From NCBI GenBank assembly GCA_030141605.1, contig JAQGDQ010000346.1, positions 39,742 through 103,741 on the forward strand: DNA of 64,000 bases, written 5' to 3'. Each line of letters opens with the position of its first letter. Positions within the stretch are counted from its first letter, which is position 1. The stretch comes from Tubiluchus corallicola (taxonomy: Eukaryota; Priapulida; Priapulimorpha; Priapulimorphida; Tubiluchidae). A program made the translations under genes and the position numbers. The notes beneath the pieces are model-generated. The model was given only the letters and a program-made list of their open reading frames with translations. It did no database searches and was not told the origin of the DNA. Below are positions 1 through 13,300 of the stretch, in pieces.

Positions 1-415
1 GCAATACGTAACCGCCAGTGTACTTCGTTCAGTTACGTATTGCTTTATATGTATTGTGTACGTTCAGAAATCTGGTACTGGAGATAGGCCTAAGTGTTTT
101 TAGAAACATGTTTCAAACTGCATAACAAACTCGCAGACGTCTAGACGCGAAATGAACTAGAACAACCCTAATAGGCAAAACAAGGTGCCAGAAAGCTTAT
201 GAGTCTGTGCCATATTTTCCTGTAATTATGGGAAATGTTTAAACAAAACACGCATGTGATGACAAAAGTTCTGTTGTTGGTGCTCGCTCGATACCCATGA
301 TGGTGGTGTGGATTAGGTACTCTATGTAGTACTATGCCATCCACTTTTGGTGCGAGTGGATGTAAGATCCACTAGTAGAATGTTCATGCAGTAACGCTTC
401 ATTTTTTCACTTTAG

Positions 416-981
416 GTCTTTATTATGCAGTTCTCATAATCGTCGTCTCGACTGCTACGTTGTCTACAGTTGTCACCATGAAAATCGACATGCAGGGGCA
501 CAAAGGAAGGAGGTTGCCATATTTGGTGCGGAAGCTTTTCTTCGGCGTGGTGGCCAAATTTACATTAACCGATGTTTACGCAGGCACAAGAGAGAAGAAA
601 GCAGCTTGGACACACGAGAAGAAGCGTGAAAAGGAAAAAGCGCGCAATGCAGACGACAAAGAAAAGGGCCCGGATGCACTGGAACCCATCGAAGCGCCAT
701 CACTTATTGATAACGACGTTAAACTTCTGATCATTCGGCAGGAGTGGCGCGCTCTGTCGTGCATTTTAGATCGACTTTTGCTTTTAATTTTTTTAGTTAT
801 GATTATATATGTTGCGATGAGCTGTATTTTTCCAGGAGTTGTACCGCTGCCTAGTGACTTGAGCTTTCAGCAGCAACCGGATGCCAAAGACATTTTTGAA
901 GGGTCTACGACTACGGCAACGCCAACATCTAGCGTAATCGAAACCTTAATGGAAAACGTAACCAGCGGCAAAAATTTTTAA
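416..981 (+). CDS. Last exon of a nicotinic-type Cys-loop receptor subunit (partial, upstream paralogue)
   Basis: The exon opens after a pyrimidine-rich acceptor (tttttcactttag) in phase 1 and runs to a TAA stop at 979-981. It encodes M3 (LYYAVLIIVVSTATLSTVV), a cytoplasmic loop of roughly 95 residues rich in Lys and Glu, M4 (LLLLIFLVMIIYVAM) and a short extracellular tail starting FPGVVPLPS. This is the M3-M4 part of a pentameric ligand-gated channel subunit in the plasma membrane. It matches the last exon of the complete gene downstream in position, phase and sequence: TMKIDM, RLPxLVRK, TDVYAG, REWRALS, YVAMS and VVPLPS are shared. The two are therefore tandem paralogues in the same orientation. 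The earlier exons must lie before base 1. An AATAAA at 995-1000 follows the stop. Subunit type and ligand cannot be told from this exon alone. Confidence 0.9.
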
Positions 982-994
982 CTGCATGTTACTC

Positions 995-1000
995 AATAAA
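995..1000 (+). promoter_or_regulatory. Candidate poly(A) signal AATAAA
   Basis: AATAAA lies 14 bases after the stop of the upstream receptor gene. It is the first such hexamer 3' of the coding region. The assignment rests on position only. Confidence 0.45.
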
Positions 1001-4000
1001 TTTTTCGTAGGGCGTAATATCTCACATTATTCCTCTATTAGATGTCCAGCATTTATTCTAAGTATCGACAAACAAATGATTAGAAATGAAAGATTAATTT
1101 CTCTGTGGCTATCTGCAGCTCTTGGTAAACTGAGAATGTATTCAATCTTAAAATAATTTGATCAACCCTATCTTCAAGCAGCTGTTCTGGATATGCAGAA
1201 ATTAAGCGGCGGCGGGTCTGGCTAACGATGGGTGATCGCCCAGAAAAAATGACGTGGGGAACTTGTCCCTTTTTTTAATTTGCACGCAGCTTTTCTCTGT
1301 TCCAGGATATGTGTCCAAGGAAGAATACTTGCTCATATGCTATTTCTTAAACGAGAGATAAGAGCAAAGCTTTTCACTTTTCTCAATCTATGGAGACATT
1401 TAGAAATGTCCCATTATGAAAGTTTATTCTTGCATATTAGTCTTTTATGCTATTAGGAGTTTACTGTCATTCCTATCTAAAAAATAATCATTATTGGCTA
1501 TATTAAGTCATTACTTTTTTACTAACGTCTATGTTAATTAGTTAGTTATCTACAACTGTTAATCATTATTAACCATTAAATGTTTTTTCAATATATCTGT
1601 TTCTAAATTAATCGTTTCTTGCTTTTTGCTACCTCTGACGAACATTGCCAGGTAAAAATTTCCAATTTTGAGTTTCAAGTTTTAACACCCATATTTCAAG
1701 TTCTACCTACGTGCCAAATACGACTGCTGGACCTGCAACATCCTTCGGTTAATGCTCTGAACAGACAGGCATGGTTGCAGCTGTTGATTACAAGCGCGGC
1801 TTCTACAGGGTCGTCCAGAAAAACGTCCTGCCAAATTAACTTGTGAATCTGCATCCTGGTAGATGTGTTTGTAAAAGAAGCCCATATCATTGTGTAGCTT
1901 AGTTTCTTCTCTAAGGAACTATAAACGTCCCTCCAAGACCCCAACGAAGTGCCGCTAGAATGGTTTTTTGTACTCGATTTGGGGAGTTCAAGTATGTCTT
2001 GTTTTGAACAACGTTAAAATGAAAAATATATTTCAAAAGTTTTATTTTCAAAACATTCAGCTATAAAACAAGGGCTTCTGTAGACGCGTATTAGAATAAT
2101 CTTATCTAAACCTTTGAAATTTCAAGCGCCAAATTTATCGAATTTACCAAACAAACACTAATCTATTTGTCTAGGGTATTATGTTATTCTGTTTTTTAAT
2201 TGATACAGGTTGTATTACATTCCACGGTGGAAGCCCCGAGAGCTTCTTCTGAAATTTATTTATACGCTTGAAGAAGATGAATGATCAAGTCGGGAGAAGA
2301 CATGTTATTTTAGCTTCTTTTATCTGTCACTTGTATTATTAGTTTTCCACAGAGATATTGTTATATAATTTCATTTCAGAAAATCTTTCAGGGGAGTTCA
2401 CCGTTGTGAGATCAACAGGAAGTTGTGTCAAATCTCAGGAACTGATTAACAGAAATTAAAACGTTATACACAGTTTAAAACTGGAGCCAAGACTAGCGTT
2501 CTGCAATATGCTTGATCATATTATTGCAGCACAACTATGACCAAGCTGAAAACTTCATATATATATATATATATATATATATAGCTTAGTTCTCGCAACA
2601 GATTATTGTTGCCGGACATAATGGGTTTTGTTTTAGTAAATTTTAATCCGTTTAACTAGTTAATAGACGCGTTAATTACGTTGTCCTACAGTAAGTATCA
2701 TGATTTCAGTATATGATAAACTAAAACGTAAACTTGCTTTGTTGCAGCTCAAGTAATTGCTAAACGTAATTAAGGAAATAGTAAATTTATTTAGCAGTTG
2801 CACAGCATACATTAGCAATTCTCCTGACGGAAAAATTGCCAAGCAGCGCAAAGCTACATATCAAGTTATTAATAAATTAACACCAATAATGATTTCGTTT
2901 TAGGACAGATATTTCGGCGCCATGTGACGATTTCGACAAACATATTAGCCCAGTTGCTGGGCCTTTTCTCAGTCCTTGTATATAAGCGTAGTTATAGCCT
3001 ATGACTGATTCAATGAAAGCATTCAATGAAAACGTAGTGGCCTTGCTTTGTTCCCGGCGATTGAATAACCGTGTGGCGAACTAGGAAAATCCGCACAGTA
3101 CTTTTCGGCACCATGTCACGAACTTGTAGAAGTTCTAGTTATTTTGTTTGCTCTTAAATGTGTGGGAGTTTTTAAGCTATCAGACTAAAGGATTTTATTG
3201 TATCTAAAGGAAGTTGACAAAAAGCTTATTATTAACATTTTATTGATCTTTACTGTAGCTCCTAGCTAGAGATAAATAAAAGCAAAGAACGTATGACTAA
3301 AACATCATGGTGGAATTACTTATTTACAACAGTTGAAATACAATGTTGAAATACAATAATAAATGTGTTAGATGTCATGTTAAGTTACAGTCATAAATGT
3401 TAGTGCTAATTTCTCTGTTTTTCTGTGCACACTATCGTACTATATAAGTACTCTGTAAAAACGCTTATACATCGGCTACAAATTAGTTATAAACATGTTA
3501 GAAATTGTTATGATATGGAGAAAAACCTGTTCCAACCGTTTAATGCACCACACAGGTTCTTCCCCAAGGGCCAACTTCTTGCCTACATTGTTAGGCTACC
3601 ATATGCATTTAGATAATTACGTAGTTAATGAGGCGATGACAGTAGTGATTCACTTGGCTTTAAAGTTATTCATTACAATTACTCTACAGAAGTTTAGGTT
3701 ACATGGAATACTACTTAACATACTTTAAGTAGAATAATACACAATAATTGTCCAATCGAAAAGCTGTTTCCGACAAGCCATGTTTAACCAAGCATCACAA
3801 TAACTTTGTTTTGGTTTATGTAACTGACTTCATCATAATGTTTTTTATCTACGACTCAAGTAACTAATCATTACGATTGCGCACTAATTCTTTTGGTCAG
3901 TGCAACTGGCATCACAAGTACCTTGCTTCGCTCTGTAGACGAAGTATTACTGTAGGACAAGCCTCTACCTGAAGAATGCAAGAATGGTCTGCGTTAGTAC

Positions 4001-4014
4001 TCGCAAACTATATG
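1001..4014. other. Intergenic, no supported gene
   Basis: AT-rich spacer between the two receptor genes. It holds an (AT)n run at 2558-2582 and a slightly GC-richer patch at 1690-1900 with short open frames on both strands that I could not identify. Confidence 0.5.
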
Positions 4015-4256
4015 CTTTGAGTTCGCTTTAACGCGGAATGGTTTCAGCACTTGATCTCCTTCGGTAAGATTGCAGAAAACTCATACTCACAGCAGGTCGT
4101 CTCAGAAAGTGAGGATGAACAAGTAAATATTAAGTTCGCTTTGAGTTCGCTTTAACGCGGAATGTTTTCAGCACTTGATCTTCCTTCGGTAACATTCCAG
4201 AAAACTCATATTCACAGCAGGTCGTCTCAGAAAGTGAGGATGAACTAATAAATAAT
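4015..4256. repeat. Tandem duplication, two copies of about 120 bp
   Basis: Copies start at 4015 and 4139 (period 124). Both carry CTTTGAGTTCGCTTTAACGC, a CAGCACTTGATC segment and GCAGGTCGTCTCAGAAAGTG. Only a few mismatches separate them. Confidence 0.9.
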
Positions 4257-4329
4257 AAAAGTAAAGAAAGAGGGTTTCAAATTGGAGCACGGAGCTCATC
4301 GCTATCTAATTTAAGTAATAGTATGTAAT

Positions 4330-4625
4330 TGAAAAATGTAGCTGTGTAAATATGATTGTGGTAGCAGACCTGTTATTTTGAGAAGGCGTTTGACAGTGTG
4401 TGGTTAAATAGGTTTATTTTCAAGCTTTATTATGATTACACTTGCCTCAGAGGCAATATGATCAGTATTCTCATAAGGTTTTTGAAAAACAGATACCTAT
4501 TGATTAATGTTAATGAGTATCAGTCTGAAAACAAGACGTTACGTAGGTGTGCCACAAAGTTCACTTTTGTCCTTCTGTTATTTTTATTTTGCGTTGTTGA
4601 TATTTTTCTTAACATATTTATAAAT
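4330..4625 (+). pseudogene. LINE reverse transcriptase fragment
   Basis: The frame at 4377 reads FEKAFDSVWLNRF, then RGNMISILIRFLKNRYLLIN. A +1 shift gives GVPQSSLLS. These are RT block A (KAFDSVW) and the GVPQGSLLSP block of non-LTR elements. Frameshifts and a degraded aspartate region show it is dead. Confidence 0.8.
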
Positions 4626-6409
4626 TGAAACATGCAAGTTAATTTTATACAAATATGTCATGAAATGGTCTAATAAACTCCATGTCTAATAAAAATAGGC
4701 TATCTTCACCACTGATCCAGACAATATCAATAATATAATAGCTATTGTTACCATGACCCAATATATTAATACCACTTTTAATTTATGGATTAGTGTCTAC
4801 GCAAGCGTAGTTATATTGAGGACATATATTGTGGCGCAAGACGACAGTGTGTGATATAGTTTGTATATGTTGTTTGTCTACTTTAGATATTATATACAAA
4901 AGTGCAGATAGTGAATGCATCCTTAAATTAAAGGAACTAAAAGAACATCTTGAGACGCGTGAGTCATTAACATGAGAAAGCATACCGCCAATTTCGCTGC
5001 AGTAAAAGCATTTGCAAAACTGGTAAAAGGTTTTAATGTTAGAAATAGCTCGTTAATTGAATTTGTATTAGGTAAATTCATTTACGCGAAAACTAAGTAA
5101 AAGAACTTTTCAGCGTCCCTTTCTTTCTTCAACTCATTGCCAGCAATGGGTTATAACTGTTGTAAAATAAACCGCAATAATTTATCAACATTCTGGCATT
5201 CACCGTCATAATCTTATTAACGATATATAAAAGAACTTCCAAGGCATTTGTGGAAGTGGAAACTTTCAAAATTGTAATCAGTTATGGAGAATAGGAATTT
5301 TAACAGAGATAGGAATTCGAATAAGGATGAGAATAGAAATTACAATCTACTTCCCTAAGGTCTGGTGCTTTCGTTAGCTATAAATATGATAGAAAGATTG
5401 TTACTTTGGCCACGAATCTGTTTGTAAACACAGTTATTAGGTTTTAACGTAGAATTCTACATAGAATTGAGGCAATACGTGCAAACTATCGCAAATGTCT
5501 TGCAAATTTTCCCCCAGTGTCCGCGAATCCAATTAGATGTTAAAAATTACTTGCAGTGCAACACTTGACTGCAAAAAGAAAGGTGTACAATTTCTACAAT
5601 TGTATTGTATTTAAGCTGAGTGACTTACTATTATTATTATTTTTATGAAAAGGAATTTTGCATTTTGCACCTTTTTGATCAACGTTTTGCTCTATCTCTA
5701 CCGCAAGACTGGCACCTGCCATGTTTTTTTTTATTATAAAGTATTGCGTTCTGGAAGGCGGGATCCAGTACTCAAGGGTCTGCCTTATGTGGGGAATCCT
5801 ATACCTGTGGGGAATAAGAATATACAGTTTATTATCAAGAGTAATCCTCTGGAACGAGACCACTAAGTTGATAGAGATGCCTTAGTCAGGTTCGGATGCG
5901 TGTACATCATTTTCTGAAAGAAGTAATTAAGTAGAAACACAGTGGAATATAAAACCTCTCAGAAACAATTTTTCCTCTGGTTTCTCATCTATTAACTTAC
6001 CAAGCTCGGCGTTATATAACTTCGGTTGTGCTAGACATTCACTACGACCACTCAGTTATTCTACTTGCTCTCTTCGCCTTAGTGCAAATGACTGGAAATT
6101 CGCGTAAAATAAGTTATAGTTAGTATCCGGGTGGAAGTTATTTTAAAGTCAAGTTTTTACTCAATAAATAATTTTAATCATACTTAATAAATGTACATAG
6201 CATAATCTTATCTAAGTAAATGAGTGTAATTAATGTAGTCATTATCGTCGTTGCCACCGTCGTCATCGTCGGTGCCATATTTAATGTAACATAAGTATAG
6301 TAAAGTAAACATAAGTAAAGTAAAAGTGAAACAAAATTACAGTTTTAAAAATATTAAGTAAGAACCTCATTTCGTAGCTAACAATTAACCTTAACTTAAA
6401 TTTGCAGAG

Positions 6410-6670
6410 TTAGAGCCAAGCAGCTCTGGGTTTCTCAAAGCATGGATGAAAAAGACAAATCAGATATGGCATAGGGCAGAGTGGCCAGTTAATAAATACT
6501 GGTAACCACTCCATGCAAAACAAAACAATAAATCACCAAAGAAGTGTCTGAACCCAATTTTCGCCTAGAGAAACATGTTAAAAAATGCAACTAGGATTCG
6601 AACACAGAAATCCTTGCAGTATCAGGCCGCATTCTTTTGCATTTGAGGCATCAACTCACTTGTAGAGCAT
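6410..6670 (-). mobile_element. Probable tRNA-derived SINE
   Basis: On the minus strand a GTTCGAATCCTAG box B lies about 40 bases from the head. Downstream comes a non-tRNA body that includes TGGTTACCAGTATTTATTAA and CTGGCCACTCTGCC. The ends are not defined. Confidence 0.45.
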
Positions 6671-7282
6671 GTCTGAATTCTCATACTAAAACAGTACACA
6701 ATCTGATGGCGAATTCTAGTACACTAACAACATTTCAGTGGCTTCTTCATTCAATTAATTAACCGTCAGTCTAAATGCTAATTACACATCAAGAGTCAGG
6801 GTTATTAAATCTTGCTCATCTCAGGTTAGTATTTGAAAATCTATCATAGGGTTAAGGACAGCTAATTTTATTACAACAGATTTATAACAAGCATACATAC
6901 ACTGCCTGGTCACATTATGACATTTCTACAAACTGGAGAAATGGGGGATCAGTTTGAGGTCGACAGTTCAGCTGCGCCGAGAACTGAAGCCATCTGCATT
7001 AACTAGCCCACTCACAGTGGCTTCTGGGTTTACATTTGCTATGTGAAAATAGCCACAGATTAGCAAAGCGTTTTACTTCCAGAGTAGCAAGCATCGCAAA
7101 GCTGATGTTTACTAAACACGCTGCTGGATTCTACATGCATTCTTTTGGACTGGAAGCAAGGCAGTTATATAATAGTTTTTTACAAGGTCTCGTGTACGAA
7201 CATTAAACTCCGTGGAGTAATTTGTCGTGAAGTTTTTTGCCTACAAGTTTGCGCCTACAAAGGAAAACTTGAGCCTTACATC

Positions 7283-7343
7283 ATGGCTACAAAGGAAAAC
7301 GAGTGGATACTTGTTCTCATGTGCTTTACATTGCTTTTGAAAG
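7283..7343 (+). CDS. Receptor exon 1: signal peptide
   Basis: The first in-frame ATG at 7283 is followed by [20 protein letters not shown], a short polar start plus a hydrophobic core. The exon then ends in phase 1 at a donor (aaag, then gtacgg). Joined to exon 2 it gives [13 protein letters not shown], a plausible signal peptidase site. It lies 10.6 kb from exon 2, so the link rests on phase and function and needs transcript evidence. Confidence 0.7.
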
Positions 7344-10300
7344 GTACGGTATCGTTCATGTGTTCGACCAATAAATATAAAGCACAAGAAAGCACTCTTA
7401 CAAATAAAGCTTAAAAATCATCATATTATATCCCTTATATCCCTAATTTTATATCCCTTGCGTGATGTTTTACTGCATACATGGCTTGCGTTAGCAGCAA
7501 CGCTGCGTGAAACTTGTAAATTTAAACTCCGATGACAGTTGGGCGCAATCACGTTAACGGTAAGTCATTTGAAACAAGTTTAGATAACATTGTGCAAACC
7601 TTGAAAAATAATCAGTGCATTCGTAGTAAACAAAAGTATGAATTACTGTATCTTGTCAATAAGATTAAAAATATGTTTAATTTTGATGAATCAACACGGT
7701 GCACACTAGAAAATTAAGCCAGTGAAGTTTTACAAGTTGGTGGGAACATTTTAAATTACTAAGAATTTTTTTCTAGTTACGTAAGTGTCAAGCAGACAAG
7801 CGTAATGCTAAGTAACATAACTTCATGTGGAAAGTTTTTAGGGAATTATTTTGAAATTACCTTTTCTTCCTCTTTAATAATATAAGCACACGAAAAGCAA
7901 TACTAAATTGTTGAAAGTTTGAAAAAGTTTTGCACCTCTAGACTAAGCAATTTTTCACTTTTGGATGCGTAGTGAACGAATCGCAATCTCTAAAAAAATC
8001 TTAAATATTTCAATATTTTTGGCAAAAATAAAATAGGAAATCTATATTCAGCTATGTTAATTATTTTAATAGGTATATTTGATGGCCCTTTGGGTTTTTT
8101 AATGTTGAAGGTTCTTGTTGTATTAATTATATCTACCAGTGAGACTACTCTTGGCTTTATCTCATTGAATATTTTGAGATTTTCTGGTCAAGTTTTGGTC
8201 CTGAAAATTTGCCCATTTCAATGTTTATTCCTTTTAATACGTCACCCATTTCTTTAGGGTTATCTGTAATTACTTTTTTTTACCTTTAAATGGTAATATC
8301 ATTTATATTTTTACTTTTGTGTCTGTTAATCACTTCATATGTAATTTTCCGTTTTTCTTGTACACTGTTTTCACTATGACATTTACTCTTATAAAATTCG
8401 TTTTTCAGTTTACTTGTGGTTATTTCCTGCTCTCTTGCCTTCGTTGAAATTTCCAGTGGTTTTACGCTTCATGTATTTACTACGCAGTATGTTTTTTGTC
8501 CCCCTTTTCGTTTTGAGCACATTACTGGCTCATTTAGGCTCTGTGTTTGGTTTTTTGGAAATTGATTTTGAAAATTTTTGTTGGTTGATTTTCGTCGTTA
8601 ACGACTCCAAGATTGTATTTATCTAGGAGTCTAAAATATTCTTTGTAAGCAGGATGGTTTCATTTGTTCAGGTCAATGTTGAAGTCCCCCAGCACATTTT
8701 CATTAAGGGAGTTGCGAGGCGAGTAAAATAACACTGGCTTTTTTACCCACTTATCAGGATCGCTCCACAAGCATGCTTTTATGCAATCTGCTAATTTAGC
8801 GAGGTACAGTTTACTTAAATGAAGGCCATCTTTTGCTACAAATCTGTCTGCTACGATGCAATAAGTGATTGTGCAACTCGCATAACTCTGCTACACTAGC
8901 CATCTCTTTTATTGCACCATTAACTATCTGAATCATCTTGTTCAGTTCTTCTGTGGCTCTCGGCGTAACATTCCAATGTTTATTTGGATTATAAATGCTG
9001 AATTATAGCTTCCAAACACAATCAGCGCTTGAAATTTTTGTTGAACTATATTAACACATTTTTTATCCTGAACTTTAGTAAGTTGGTAATTCTTTGTTTA
9101 TATGACAGTTCATTCACGTGTTTCTCAGTTTCCTGTATAATGTCATTAATGTCACAAAGATAACAATAATGTCTAATCTTTGTGCTGGATGTTGTTTTAC
9201 TAAGTCCATATTAAGTTTTTCCAGAGTCAAACCCAGAAATGACTGTACCTGTTCATTACAACCGATGTTCTGTGGCTTTAAAGGCAGCCCTGGAGTCTCC
9301 TAGTAAAAGGGTACTAGTTGACGGATGGATCTTTTTCGGTCGTCTTGTGTATTGTCTTATTTCTTCTAAGTTATCTTGAGAGGGCGTATTCTTTGCCATC
9401 TTCTTGTACTGCCAGCGGTCGATCTGCGACTTCGTCAGTTCGTGTGTCATTGTCGCTACTGTCTCACTTATTCAATTCTAGTTGCAATTGATTTAATTTT
9501 TCGTCCTTGTTTTTCCATTCGCGTTGTGCATCAACGAATTCTTCATTAATGATTTTCATCTCTTCCTGCGCGCGCATTAAAGCCTCATTGCGTCTCTCAA
9601 CTCGTATTCCATCTGGGTTAACTTTTTGTCACTGTTACTGGCGTGGGAAAGCGATGCCTCATTGTTTCTGAAATCTTACTAAACACAGTTTAGAGTCAAC
9701 TCATCTGAATTTACTTTAAAATACTAAACATTATTTTTTATAAAACTAATCGATTTATATTTATCTATAGCCTTTTTAAATGAGCTACTAATAAATGGTT
9801 ATTATTATTACAGATTCAACATTTAAAATGCATCATGATGATGGTATGCCAGATGATTATAATGCATAATGATGATGATAAACATTTACTTGAATGAGCA
9901 TTCTTGCTTGAGTTTCTTACAAATGCTGCTTTCCTTTTGCAGTCATAGGCACCGACATCGTTTTTGAACCATTTTGCTGCGACAGATAGGCGCTGAAAAC
10001 TGCTAATATAATTAACTTACCTCCCTCCAAGAAAACTGAGATGAATCATTAATATTTTTGTAGCTCCCGTCCACAATGGTAGCCAAATAACCGAGCAAAT
10101 AGTGAAAAACAGACAAGCACAGGCGCACATAAACACGCAGCTAAACACACAAACAGACTAACTTACGCTTAGATGAGATTAGAGAGAGTAAATAAGTTAA
10201 ACGTTAAATGATACATTTTTATTATCTCTCTGTCAAACATAGACTGGTCTACTTTTATTCTACCGAACTTTAATTGCCCACAATTGGCCTTTAACAAGAC

Positions 10301-13300
10301 TATGAATCTGAGTTTATTCGTGTGATTGGCTGACTGTTAAAACTCCCGCATCTTTATATTTCAATAAAATAGATGAACTGGCGTTATACAGTAAATTTGC
10401 GTGTACGTTTAAATGAGGATTGTAACTGGACGGTTATATTTGTTTTTCCACAGTAAATTTTAGACTAATCAAAGATTTTATAGTTGGAATTTTATGTGAT
10501 TAGGATAAAGAAAAATGATATCTAAAATTATGCAGTTAAATACTGACCAATTCCAACATTACTTTAAGTGTAACTGTCCATATTTAGTGTATAGATTAAT
10601 AATATTGTTCCGCCGTCGGGTTCTCGCCGCTATGGTTTTAGCAACCACCCCTGGACGGTTTGAAGTGCTATCGGTGGGCGAGAGGCCTCGGTTCGAAATC
10701 GACATCCTAAAACAGAACTAACAAAGCAAGCAACTGGGAAACATTCACCAGCTTAAAAAGAGTGGTATAAGGCCCGACCAAAAACTTAGCTAACATACTA
10801 ATTTTGTAAACACTAGATTGTTACTTTTACCTTGTCATAACCGAAATATACAGCTGGCTAAACATGAAAAACACAGAAAACCAATCTAGCCTTGAGGGCT
10901 TACCACTCCCTTACATTACGCCGAAACAGTTGGAAGACAAGTCCTGGGAGGACGGGTGCAGGCTTGTCCTGTTTGGCGTTACAAACACCAGCAACCACCG
11001 GACTCAAAGAAACAGGATGCGGCACTTGTATTTATAGACTTGCAGGTGAAAACGGGTGAGTATTCGAATTTAGAGCCAATCAGAACGCGGGATTTATGAA
11101 TTCAATTCCAGTAAGATAGTATATTTTAAATTTATAAGGGTGTTTTACTTTAACACGACTCGAAATAACTAACAGGCCGCATATCTGTGTTATTGAATGA
11201 GTGAAAAGCTAGTACGTAAAATAGAGCGAAGCTCAACCCCGCAACAATATTGAGGACTAGCTGAAATAGACGAATTTAAACTAACAGGCTGAATGACCTT
11301 ATATTAGATACGTAGTTTAGTTATTGTTCATACAAGAATAGAATTTTTAATTATACGTATAGAAGTAAAGAAAAAGAAACTTCCTAATTTCCCAAAGAAA
11401 AACAAAAACAAACATGAGCGCAGATCACTTTTAAAAAGTGGTGGTGGGGAGGGTGTAGGTGGCAGCTAATCAATACTAATCAAGAGTGTACGCCGATAGT
11501 CGACGGGGAGCCAATCTCCTTACGAACACTCATTATCTTTAACTGGTTTTGGTGCACCTGTTCAATTTGAGAAAGTGAACGTATGTCCAGTCAGCACTAG
11601 CGACTTGGTTTGTTTATCAATAAATGACGCTATAATGCATGTCATAACCAGACTCTTATGCCAAGCACAGTTGTATTGAAAGTTTTTACTGTTACTGCAT
11701 AAACAAATGTGGCATTAAAACGTTAGGTTAAGTATGCATCACCATGTAACCAAATTATAAAAATTGTGCATACACGTTGTTTATATTAGCCTCAAAATAA
11801 TGAGTAGCACCAGAGTTAGTCTCTAAATAATGAGTAGCACCAGAGTTAGTCTCTAAATAATGAGTAGCACCAGAGTTAGTCTCTAAATAACGAGTAGCAC
11901 CAGAGTTAGTCTCTAAATAACGAGTAGCACCAGAGTTAGTCTCTAAATAACGAGTAGCACCAGAATTAGCCTCTAAATAACGAGTAGCACCAGAGTTAGC
12001 CTCAAAATAATGAGTAGCACCAGAATTAGCCTTAAAATAATGAGTGGCTGCAGGGTTAGACTCTAAATAATGAGTAGCACCAGAGTTGGCCTCTAAATAA
12101 TGAGTAGCACCAAAGTTGGCCTCTAAATAATGAGTAGCACCAGAGTTAGCCTTAAAATAATGAGTAGCACCAGGGTTAGCTTCAAAATAATGAGTAGCAC
12201 CAGAATTAGCCTTAAAATAATGAGTAGCACCAGAGTTGGCCTCTAAATAATGAGTAGCGCCAGAATTAGCCTTAAAATAATGAGTAGCACCAGAGTTAGC
12301 CTCAAAATAACGAGTAGCACCAGAGTTAGCCTTAAAATAATGAGTAGCACCAGGGTTAGCTTCAAAATAATGAGTAGCACCAGGGTTAGCCTTAAAATAA
12401 TGAGTAGCACCAGAGTTAGCCTCTAAATAACGAGTAGCACCAGAGTTGGCCTCTAAATAATGAGTAGCGCCAGAATTAGCCTTAAAATAATGAGTAGCAC
12501 CAGAGTTAGCCTCTAAATAATGAGTAGCACCAGAGTTGGCCTCTAAATAATGAGTAGCACCAGAGTTAGCCTCTAAATAATGAGTAGCTCTAGAGTTACC
12601 CTCTAAATAATGGGTAGCACCAGAGTTAGCCTCTAAATAATGAGTAGCTCTAGAGTTACCCTCTAAGTAATGAGTAGCTCCAGAGTTACCCTCTAAGTAA
12701 TGAGCAGCACCAGAGCTAGCCTCTAAATAATGAGTAGCACCAGAGTTAGCCTCTAAATAATGAGTAGCTCTAGAGTTACCCTCTAAGTAATGAGTAGCTC
12801 CAGAGTTACCCTCTAAGTAATGAGCAGCACCAGAGCTAGCCTCTAAATAATGAGTAGCACCAGTGTAAGTCCATGCGTTTATCAGGCGTGTTCTAGACAG
12901 CTATGTTCTCTCTAGGAAGAGCAAATACAATTAAGATTAATGAACGTTTAGTGTAGATTTAGGCCTAGTTGTCTTTGAATTCGCAGGCAATGTTATTCTA
13001 GTTACGATGACAACGTGTCTCAGGAGGCAAGCCTGTGCGATTATGTGTGGAAATCATTATGCGGATATTAATTATTTAAACCTAGAAGTACTGCGCCATT
13101 AAGCATAAGCTCTGCAACTCAGCACAATAATGTCCGTAGTAAACAGGAATGAATATTAAATGAGACTTGGTTTGCATATGAACCCAAATGGATGTGAAAC
13201 GCAGAAACCACAATCTGACGTTGTTCCTTAACCCTATATTCGTTTCTCGTTTTACCTGATTCATACAAGGAACAATATTCAACCCGTATTTGTTGTTCGT

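Noticed and set aside
576-764. Minus-strand frame opposite the receptor exon
   Set aside because: Shadow of the coding exon on the other strand; no independent motif.
1696-1944. Overlapping minus-strand frames with Cys/Arg-rich peptides
   Set aside because: Short, no domain match I can name, and competing frames in the same bases. A chance frame or old repeat is as likely as an exon.
8054-8626. Plus-strand hydrophobic frames
   Set aside because: They are the antisense of the decayed LINE on the minus strand.
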